Positions 1-5,054 of a stretch of 5,054 bases of DNA are shown here, piece after piece (positions within the stretch are counted from its first letter, which is position 1; each line of letters opens with the position of its first letter). A program made the translations under genes and the position numbers. The notes below the pieces were generated by a model. That model did no database searches. It was not told where the DNA came from and saw only the letters and a list, made by a program, of their open reading frames with translations. The DNA is from CAYNST01 sp964399955 (GTDB lineage Bacteria; Pseudomonadota; Gammaproteobacteria; Pseudomonadales; Cellvibrionaceae): assembly GCA_964399955.1 (NCBI GenBank), contig CAYNST010000178.1:1-5054 (forward strand). Reading direction: 5' to 3'.

Positions 1-179
1 TGTTGCTTGCGTATCCAGGCAATGCGCTGCACCACGGCCGTGCGGATAGCCGTGTCGGACAGATGTGCGGGCGCGGCAACGCGTACCCGGCCCTCCGGTG
101 GCAATACGCTGATGTGCAAATTTTTGATGGTCTTGCGGTTCAGCTCTATCTCCAGCTGACCAATCTGCACCAATGCCAT
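1..179 (-). CDS. YgjP/DUF45-type zinc metallopeptidase, N-terminal part (cut by window edge)
   Basis: Reading leftwards from ATG at 179-177, the first 59 residues are visible before the window ends. The start MALVQIGQLEIELNRKTIKN, followed by a short strand-rich stretch (LHISVLPPEGRVRVAAPAHL) and a helix ending VVQRIAWIRKQ, is the typical N-terminal beta domain of the YgjP-like (DUF45, SprT/M48-like) metallopeptidases. In this family the zinc site HExxH lies in the C-terminal half, so it is outside the window and activity cannot be judged. The family is often encoded directly after hsdR in type I restriction loci; its role there is not settled. The start is supported by AGAAGGA at 195-189, nine bases upstream, and by a one-base overlap with the hsdR stop (TGATG), which suggests translational coupling. 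Family assignment is by recognition from a partial protein only. Confidence 0.8.
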   Translation of the reverse strand, partial: MALVQIGQLEIELNRKTIKNLHISVLPPEGRVRVAAPAHLSDTAIRTAVVQRIAWIRKQ

Positions 180-195
180 CAATGGTATTCCTTCT
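179..195 (-). promoter_or_regulatory. Ribosome binding site and TGATG stop-start overlap joining hsdR to the metallopeptidase gene
   Basis: AGAAGGA (195-189) lies inside the last codons of hsdR, nine bases before ATG (179-177). The hsdR stop TGA (181-179) shares one base with that ATG. This arrangement points to one transcript and coupled translation of the two genes. Confidence 0.75.
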
Positions 196-3092
196 GCGCT
201 CTGACCAATTCCATCACCTGTTGAATATCCACCTCGTAGCCGCAACTCTCGTCCCTGATGGCATTGGCAATCTCCCGCTCTTTGACTCGGTCACCCAACC
301 ACTGGGCTCTTTTGGTGTAGCGAATGGCCAGGTCTATTTTTGTGGCCAGCAGCTCGTCTTGGCCGAGGTTGTCGTACAGGGCGCGTCTGGCGGCGGTATC
401 CATGCTTGCCGGGTATTGCCGGCCACTGTTGCCGGCTGGGTTTATCACTTGCCTGGCCAGCTCGCGAATCTTCTGCAGATACTCCTGATACGCAAGGGCA
501 CGCTGTCGGCGCAGATCAATCAACTCGTCCAACAGTACGGACATCTGCTCGTAATATTTGGGGTTGACCGGATTCTCGTCGATGATGGTTCGGCGCACGT
601 TGTTTTCAATGGCCTCGGCCATGGCCTCCTGGTCCGCTCGCATCGCTTCGGGGAAGACATCCACCGCATCCGCGCCCTTCTGCACTATCAGCTCAATCAG
701 GCCCAAGTCTTCAAAGTCCATTAACTGCTCGCTGCCGTCGGCGCGAATGTACATATCCAGCAGATGGCGCATGGCCGGCTCAAAACGTTTCATATCCACC
801 AGGTCGCCGCTGGCAAGCTTTACCTCGTCCCGCACTTTTACAAAGTGGGCCACTTCAGCGCCAATGCCTGCGCTTTGCTCACTGCTGTAACCGGCCTCGG
901 GCATTTCATTGGCCAGGTTGACGTAGGCTCTGATCAGCTTGGCCACTGTCTGGTATAGGGTCAGGCGCAGCGATTCCTTCTCTGGCAGGTCGTGCTGATT
1001 GCTGCCGGACTGGCCGCAAAAATAGTGGATGTAGTTTTGCGTGTGGCGCGGGGCAGGCACCGGCTCGCACAAGGTTCTTACCGCCTCCAGGGCTGCGTCC
1101 AAGTCGCCCCGCGCCTGTTCCAGGCGGTCCTTGAGCAGGCCGGCCACATCTTCCTGGTCATACCCCTCAAATGCCCCGGCGGTGTAGTCGGTGATGGCTT
1201 TGTCCAGGGACTGGAACAGGTCCTTGTAGTCAACTATGTAGCCGTATTCCTTATCCTCGCCGTCCAGTCGGTTGACGCGGCAGATCGCCTGAAACAGGTT
1301 GTGGTCGGCCATTTGTTTGTCAATGTACAAATAGGTGGCCGAGGGGGCGTCAAACCCGGTCAGCAGTTTGTCCACCACAATCAACAGCCGCATCTGCCCC
1401 GGCTCTTTGATAAAGCGCTGCTTGACCTGNNNNNNNNNNNNNNNNNNNNNNNNNNNNNNNNNNNNNNNNNNNNNNNNNNNNNNNNNNNNNNNNNNNNNNN
1501 NNNNNNNNNNNNNNNNNNNNNNNNNNNNNCGCCATGTCCATCAGTATGTCGTCAACTATCTGCTCCAGGCGGGACTTGCTGGAAAGCAGCTTTTGCATGG
1601 AGCCCCATTTCTGCTTCAGTTGGGTGCGGGCCAAGTTGGACAGCCCCTTGGTTTTCGCCTCGAACCAGTCATCCACCTTCTTCTGCGAGGTGATGTGCTG
1701 GTCAATGTCCCGTGCTTCGTAGCGCAGGTCCAGCACCACGCCGTCGGCAACGGCCTCGTTGAACTTGTAGGTGTGAATGTAGGGGCCAAAGATCTCTATG
1801 GACTTTTTCTTGTCCTTTTTCATCAGCGGCGTGCCAGTAAAGCCGATGAACATAGCGCCGGGCAGCAGCTCTTTCATTGCCTGATGCAGCCGGCCGGACT
1901 GAGTGCGATGGCACTCGTCTACAAAAATGAACAGGTTGCCTTTGGCGCGGAAGTCCTTGGGCAGGCTGTTGCGCAGCTCTGCAATGAATGCAGCCGCGCC
2001 CTGCTCGCTTTCATCGTCCTCCTGCCGGCCAAACTTATGCACCAGCGAGCACACCAGCCAGGGAGAAGGCTCATTCAAGGTATGCACAAGATCGGCGCCA
2101 CTCTTGGCGCGGTAGATTGTTTCGCCCACCCCGTAAAATACCTTCTCTATCTGCTCGTCCAGCTCTTTGCGGTCGGTGATAATCAGCACTCGGGGGTCGG
2201 TAACGTTCTCCCCAATCCACTTGGCCAGCCACACCATGGTCAGGCTTTTGCCGGAGCCTTGCGTGTGCCAGATAATGCCGCCCTGGCGCCGATCAATATG
2301 GCGTTTACTGGCCTCCACGCCAAAAAACTGATTGTGCCGGCAGGTTTTTTTGACGCCGGCGTCAAACACAATAAAATCGTGAATCAACTGCAGAAAACGG
2401 TCTTTGCGGCACAGGCAACGCAGGTGGTCGTCCAGCAGATACTCAGTCGGGTTGTCACTGCCCTCCTTCCACTCCAGGTAGTACTTTTCTGACGTCTCAA
2501 TCACGCCGTAGCGCAGGCCCTGGGTATCGTTACCCGCCATCACCAACTGCACGGTGCTGAAGAAATTGCGGATAAAGTCCTTTTTCTGGTTATCCAGGTT
2601 CTGGCGGATGCCCTCGGATACCGACACGCAGGAGCGCTTCAGCTCCAATACGCCCAGCGCAATGCCGTTGACGTAGAGCACCAGGTCCGGGCGCTTCTTG
2701 TTGGCACCCTTGATGGACACTTCCTCGGCAATGGCAAAGTCGTTGGCTTCCGGGTTTTGCCAGTCTATCAGCCAAACATTCTGCTTCTGCAGCCCCGCAC
2801 CTTCTTTCTCCTTGGCGCCATAGCGCAGCATCTGGTAAACCGCTTTGTTGGCGTCATAGAGGTTTTTGCCCTCACCAACCGCCGCCGCAATGGTCAGCTG
2901 ACGTATGGCGCGCTGAATCAGCGGACTGCTGACCCCACGCGCCTGCAGCCAACGGGCAAGCACGTCTATCTCAATGTTGCGGTTGTCGTCCCGGTCCTGC
3001 CAATTGCCCAGATAGCGCCAGCCCAACTGCTCCTGGAAAAACTGAACCACCCGGCTCTGGGTTGCCCGCTCGCGTTGACCCACATTGCTCAC
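179..3092 (-). CDS. hsdR: Type I restriction endonuclease subunit R (HsdR), interrupted by an assembly gap
   Basis: HsdR is the ATP-dependent DNA-translocating and cleaving subunit of the type I restriction complex and works with HsdM and HsdS on unmodified DNA. Residues 1-521 lie before the gap and 416 residues after it. The N-terminal PD-(D/E)xK nuclease shows D136 (RPDLVLY) and E150-L-K152 (LELKRS). The first RecA-like motor domain has motif I HTQGSGKS (Walker A lysine K282), TDRKELDEQ (about 306-314), motif II DECH (392-395) and motif III FTGTP (418-422). After the gap come motif V LLTGFDAP and motif VI QAICRVNR (1291-1268), then a C-terminal helical region (DRLEQARGDLDAALEAV and onward). 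The visible 937 residues are shorter than the roughly 1000-1100 usual in this family, consistent with missing gap sequence. The start is GTG (3092-3090), chosen because AAGAGGA (3106-3100) sits seven bases upstream and the protein opens like its relatives (MSNVGQRERATQSRVVQFF). The gap length of 100 is not divisible by three, so the two halves appear out of frame; this is an artefact of N padding unless shown otherwise. No stop or frameshift is visible in the sequenced parts. Confidence 0.96.
1430..1529. other. Assembly gap of 100 N inside hsdR
   Basis: Exactly 100 ambiguous bases, the usual placeholder for a gap of unknown size. It falls between residue 521 (ending DDILMDMA) and the segment starting QVKQRFIKEPGQ of HsdR, in the linker and first part of the second RecA-like domain. 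By comparison with the family, I expect around 100 or more residues here (over 300 bases), so the true gap is probably longer than drawn. This is an inference from memory of family length. Confidence 0.98.
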
Positions 3093-3112
3093 AACGGCGT
3101 CCTCTTGTTGTT

Positions 3113-3141
3113 ATTCTTCTGGTTTGTGTGACTAGTGTCCA
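3113..3141 (-). promoter_or_regulatory. Possible sigma-70 promoter for hsdR, overlapping the repeat end
   Basis: Reading leftwards, TGGACA (3141-3136; five of six matches to TTGACA) is followed after 17 bases by AAGAAT (3118-3113; four of six matches to TATAAT). Transcription would start around 3106, next to the AAGAGGA ribosome binding site, giving a very short leader. The -35 box lies in the terminal repeat of the neighbouring element. Only motif matching supports this. Confidence 0.3.
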
Positions 3142-3297
3142 TCCTGAAATGGCCTCCATGCCATTTCGCGGAGTCGGAATGAAAAAGCGTGGCTTTTCAT
3201 TCCTCGCAAAATCAATCGCTTACGCAACTGATTTTGGCGGCACTTCCGTGAGCCGCGTTAGTACCCACCGAAATCTTCGATTTCAGGATGGGCATTA
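3135..3297. repeat. MITE-like multi-hairpin element with terminal inverted repeats
   Basis: The ends carry a perfect 12-bp inverted repeat: CCATCCTGAAAT at 3139-3150 and its complement at 3280-3291. With outer partial matches (TAGTGTCC against TAATGCCC) it extends to about 16 of 18 bases. Inside are a perfect 8-bp stem GAAATGGC/GCCATTTC (3146-3153 and 3160-3167), a 12-bp stem with one bulged A (3176-3188 and 3192-3203), a stem AAAATCA/TGATTTT (3208-3214 and 3229-3235), GCGGC/GCCGC (3237-3241 and 3252-3256) and GAAATC/GATTTC (3270-3275 and 3279-3284). Both ends are bordered by TA, and ACTA occurs at 3131-3134 and 3298-3301, possible target duplications. There is no coding capacity. It resembles a non-autonomous transposable element or interspersed palindromic repeat; a TA border would suit the IS630/mariner type, but no transposase is present to confirm this. 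Confidence 0.6.
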
Positions 3298-3318
3298 ACT
3301 ATTAACGGCGGCAGCCAA

Positions 3319-3349
3319 GGCGCTGTCAAGCGCCGCAGGGCCTTTGCCC
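3319..3349. other. Two adjacent G+C-rich hairpins
   Basis: GGCGCT (3319-3324) pairs perfectly with AGCGCC (3329-3334) across the loop GTCA, and GGGC (3338-3341) pairs with GCCC (3346-3349) across CTTT. There is no run of T after either stem, so a classical intrinsic terminator is not supported. They sit just before the candidate rightward promoter and may be part of a repeat or a protein-binding region. Confidence 0.45.
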
Positions 3350-3360
3350 GGCAGCAACCA

Positions 3361-3389
3361 TTGAATGGCCCCACTATCTTGGTTATGCT
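3361..3389 (+). promoter_or_regulatory. Possible sigma-70 promoter of the metallopeptidase-lipoprotein cluster
   Basis: TTGAAT (3361-3366) and TATGCT (3384-3389) are separated by 17 bases, each with four of six matches to the consensus. The expected start point near 3396 leaves a leader of under 40 bases that contains the AAGGA ribosome binding site at 3419-3423. The evidence is the motif and position only. Confidence 0.35.
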
Positions 3390-3432
3390 CCTGCACCAGG
3401 ACAGTAAACCACTTAGACAAGGACGCCCACCC

Positions 3433-3987
3433 ATGCCCAACCCCGCCCCAGCCCTACCCGACGACACCAGGAACCAAAGCAGCATTGACCGGATACTGCA
3501 CCTGCCGGGCACATTGGCGGAGCGGGAGCGCATCTACAATGAGGGCTTGAAGAAGGCCAAGCGCCAGGGGTTGATCGGCAGCGGCGTGACCATTACCCCC
3601 AAACTCAGCGAGATCAAGCTGGTCTTCGTCAATCCCATGGGGCGTTACGAATATCGCGACAGCCTGACAGACTCCAAGCGCGCCATTGCGGCTTTGAAGG
3701 CCAACCCCAAATGGTCTGTTGCAGATGGAGTCTACAACGGCAATGGCCAAATCACCATTTACAGCACGCCCACATCGGCTAACACCTTGCTAACCAGGGT
3801 AGCCGGCAGTCTCCTGGAAGAACGTATCAACGCCAGATTGAGCTTTAACCTGCGACTCACCAGTATCGAGAATGTTCTGCAGACCATTGCGCATGAACTG
3901 GCACACCATGCCGGGCACAGCCACGCGGATCTCACGCTCTACAACAATGAATATTCGGCCATCAGAAGGTACAGGTCCAAAAAATGA
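3433..3987 (+). CDS. Putative zinc metallopeptidase with HExxHxxGxxH signature (184 aa)
   Basis: I do not recognise the family of the whole protein. Its one clear feature is HELAHHAGHSH at residues 154-164, which fits HExxHxxGxxH, the metzincin zinc site with three histidines and a catalytic glutamate (E155). It lies at the end of a helix (SIENVLQTIAHELAHH), as expected for a zincin. Only 20 residues follow (ADLTLYNNEYSAIRRYRSKK) and they contain no methionine, so the Met-turn of true metzincins is absent; the spacing of later Tyr residues also recalls SprT/DUF45-type zincins. The N-terminus is Pro-rich (MPNPAPALPDD) with no signal peptide or membrane segment, so the protein is cytoplasmic or exported by another route. 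ATG at 3433 is preferred because AAGGA (3419-3423) is nine bases upstream; a TTG at 3361 in the same frame lacks such a site. The stop overlaps the next start as ATGA, linking it to the lipoprotein gene. Peptidase activity is inferred from the motif alone. Confidence 0.75.
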   Translation: MPNPAPALPDDTRNQSSIDRILHLPGTLAERERIYNEGLKKAKRQGLIGSGVTITPKLSEIKLVFVNPMGRYEYRDSLTDSKRAIAALKANPKWSVADGVYNGNGQITIYSTPTSANTLLTRVAGSLLEERINARLSFNLRLTSIENVLQTIAHELAHHAGHSHADLTLYNNEYSAIRRYRSKK

Positions 3988-4439
3988 AGCAGCTTTTCGC
4001 AGTTGGCCTTATTTTAGGGCTCACCTCCTGCGGGTGGAGTCAAAACCTGCAGCCCGACAGCGCTGCACCTGTTGCCATGACAGTAAAGAATCCCCTTCAA
4101 GGGTATCAGCCGCTTAGCCTTGAAGAGGCCTCGCGGCTTGGGCTAGGTGCCTATTCACTGGACTCTGGAGACAGCGAATACGGGCTGTATTTACTGCTAG
4201 ATAAGCAGCTGCAATCCGCTATCCGAGACGATACGGTAAGCCTTCACGTCAGCATTTGGAATGAGGGCCGCTTCGTAGCAAGTGTTCCGGGGTTCCGTCA
4301 TTCAAATAGTCCCTTCTTGCTACAGGAGGGCTATCAACTGCAAATATTGATCAACCCGCAGTCCGGTTTCATGGGCTTGCAGCCAGGCACCGGCTATTAC
4401 CTGTTGCTGGAGCCTAAAGAGTATCTGAGAGCGCTCTAA
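3984..4439 (+). CDS. Small lipoprotein, first of two tandem paralogues (151 aa)
   Basis: The protein starts MKQLFAVGLILGLTSC, a short lipoprotein signal peptide with a canonical lipobox LTS-C and acceptor C16. Gly at the next position, rather than Asp, predicts sorting to the outer membrane in Gram-negative bacteria. The mature part of about 136 residues has no domain I recognise. Conserved blocks shared with the downstream paralogue are CGWS..LQPDSA at the N-terminus, YSLDSGDSEYGLYLLL (57-72), PFLLQEGY (110-117) and MGLQPGTGYYLLL (130-142); the alternating hydrophobic and polar pattern suggests a beta-rich fold. ATG at 3984 overlaps the stop of the metallopeptidase-like gene in ATGA, and the AGG nearby (3973-3975) is a weak ribosome binding site, so translation is probably coupled. 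The role is unknown; a partner, inhibitor or immunity protein for the upstream gene product is possible but only inferred from position. Confidence 0.85.
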   Translation: MKQLFAVGLILGLTSCGWSQNLQPDSAAPVAMTVKNPLQGYQPLSLEEASRLGLGAYSLDSGDSEYGLYLLLDKQLQSAIRDDTVSLHVSIWNEGRFVASVPGFRHSNSPFLLQEGYQLQILINPQSGFMGLQPGTGYYLLLEPKEYLRAL

Positions 4440-4452
4440 AAATGCGCAATAC

Positions 4453-4590
4453 ATGACCTGCTTGTCGGCGTCGCCCACTAATATCGGTTTCGTTGATCGG
4501 TGCAAATGGCCATTAACAACCGCAGCGGTGAGCGAATTTTTCTGTGCGTTGGAAAGGTACATGAATGTGAAGACAAAGGATCTTTGTTGA
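4453..4590 (+). CDS. Doubtful 45-aa ORF between the two lipoprotein genes
   Basis: ATG at 4453 opens a 45-codon frame starting MTCLSASPTNIGFVDRCKWP and ending MNVKTKDLC. It nearly fills the space between the lipoprotein genes, and its TGA (4588-4590) overlaps the TTG start of the second one. No good ribosome binding site precedes 4453; GGAAAGG (4551-4557) precedes an internal ATG at 4561 that would give a 9-aa leader in the same frame. Such a length is common by chance, and the opposite strand is also open over much of this stretch. It could be a small coupled gene, a leader ORF or noise. Confidence 0.2.
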   Translation: MTCLSASPTNIGFVDRCKWPLTTAAVSEFFCALERYMNVKTKDLC

Positions 4591-5054
4591 ATAAATTGAA
4601 ACCGCTTCTCTTATTGGGCCTCACCCTGATGGCCGCCGCCTGCGGCTGGAGTCACGGCTTGCAGCCCGATAGCGCGGAACTGGTGGCTATTGCGGTTAAG
4701 CACCCCATCCAGCGTCACCAGCAAGTCAGCCTGGCGGAAGCTCGGGTGTGGGGCTTGGATGCGTATTCCCTGGACACCGGGGACGGCGAATACGGGCTGT
4801 ACTTGCTGCTTAACCAGCAACTGCGCGACGCAATTGGGAACGGTAGTGCGAGGCTCGCCGTGAGCTTTTGGCAGGGGCAGCAACTTCTATTGGCTATGCC
4901 AAGCCTTGACCCAGCAGACAACGGCCCGTTTTTGATTCAGGAGGGTTATTACCTGAAGGTGCTGCTGGACCCTCAAGACGGTTACATGGGCCTGCAACCA
5001 GGCACCGGCTATTACCTTTTGCTAGATCCCCGGGAGCATGTCAGGGCGCTTTGA
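4587..5054 (+). CDS. Small lipoprotein, second of two tandem paralogues (155 aa)
   Basis: The protein starts MNKLKPLLLLGLTLMAAAC: two lysines, a hydrophobic core and a lipobox-like AAA-C with acceptor C19. Gly follows the Cys, again predicting the outer membrane. Aligned by eye with the upstream lipoprotein, the mature parts share about 76 of 137 positions (about 55%) with a single one-residue indel. Shared blocks are CGWS..LQPDSA, AYSLD (59-63), GEYGLYLLL, PFL.QEGY and MGLQPGTGYYLLL (134-146). The start is TTG at 4587 because AAGGA (4576-4580) lies six bases upstream and the signal peptide begins exactly there; a GTG at 4500 in frame would add 29 residues that bury the signal peptide. The stop is the last codon of the window, so further copies could follow. 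The function is unknown and probably related to that of the first copy, with divergence enough for distinct specificity. Confidence 0.83.
   Translation: MNKLKPLLLLGLTLMAAACGWSHGLQPDSAELVAIAVKHPIQRHQQVSLAEARVWGLDAYSLDTGDGEYGLYLLLNQQLRDAIGNGSARLAVSFWQGQQLLLAMPSLDPADNGPFLIQEGYYLKVLLDPQDGYMGLQPGTGYYLLLDPREHVRAL

Larger units (their letters stand above)
3093..3432. other. Intergenic region between divergent hsdR and the metallopeptidase-like gene
   Basis: This stretch of 340 bases has no convincing gene on either strand. Its open frames are short, lack ribosome binding sites and overlap palindromes. It holds the hsdR ribosome binding site, a MITE-like repeat, two G+C-rich hairpins and candidate promoters for both flanking genes, each listed separately. 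Confidence 0.8.

Noticed and set aside
992..2492. Long open frames on the plus strand opposite hsdR
   Set aside because: They are antisense to a well-identified gene with intact family motifs, show no recognisable protein and run through the N gap; typical shadows of a G+C-rich coding strand.
3135..3306. Integron attC recombination site
   Set aside because: Hairpins and the ATTAAC repeats at 3294-3306 were suggestive, but the core sites GTTRRRY and RYYYAAC do not fit and no integrase is present.
3319..3349. Rho-independent terminator
   Set aside because: The stems are good but no U-tract follows on either strand, and no gene ends next to them.
3361..3432. TTG at 3361 as start of the metallopeptidase-like gene
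   Set aside because: It has no ribosome binding site, and the ATG at 3433 has AAGGA at suitable spacing. The added 24 residues do not form a convincing signal peptide.
4500..4586. N-terminal extension of the second lipoprotein from GTG 4500 or ATG 4506
   Set aside because: It would place 27-29 charged and polar residues before a clear lipoprotein signal peptide, whereas TTG 4587 has a proper ribosome binding site.
1..5054. CRISPR array, tRNA, rRNA or insertion-sequence transposase
   Set aside because: No regularly spaced direct repeats, no cloverleaf or rRNA signature and no transposase-like reading frame were seen.

Overview
The window looks like an accessory region of a Gram-negative, probably gammaproteobacterial chromosome. 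The grounds are moderate G+C, Shine-Dalgarno-led genes with GTG and TTG as well as ATG starts, a proteobacterial-type type I restriction gene, and two short lipoproteins with typical signal-peptidase-II sites. The organism cannot be named from the sequence.

Left part (1-3092, minus strand): a type I restriction-modification operon fragment. hsdR, the motor and nuclease subunit, starts with GTG at 3092 and ends at 179. It is interrupted by a run of exactly 100 N (1430-1529), an assembly gap that hides part of the second helicase domain. Its TGA overlaps the ATG of a YgjP/DUF45-type zinc metallopeptidase gene, a common companion of hsdR, which runs off the left edge. No hsdM or hsdS is present in the window.

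Centre (3093-3432): a 340-bp region without a gene. It holds a roughly 163-bp MITE-like element with a 12-bp perfect terminal inverted repeat and several internal hairpins, two more G+C-rich hairpins, a possible leftward promoter for hsdR whose -35 box lies in the element's end, and a possible rightward promoter for the next gene.

Right part (3433-5054, plus strand): a small, apparently uncharacterised cluster. The first gene encodes a 184-aa protein with a perfect HExxHxxGxxH zinc-binding signature near its C-terminus. Its stop overlaps, as ATGA, the start of a 151-aa lipoprotein. After 147 bp comes a second lipoprotein of 155 aa, about 55% identical to the first in its mature part, whose stop is the last codon of the window. 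The order of putative zinc peptidase followed by tandem duplicated lipoproteins is the most interesting part. It could be an envelope protease with lipoprotein partners or inhibitors, or an effector with duplicated immunity proteins, but the sequence does not decide between these.
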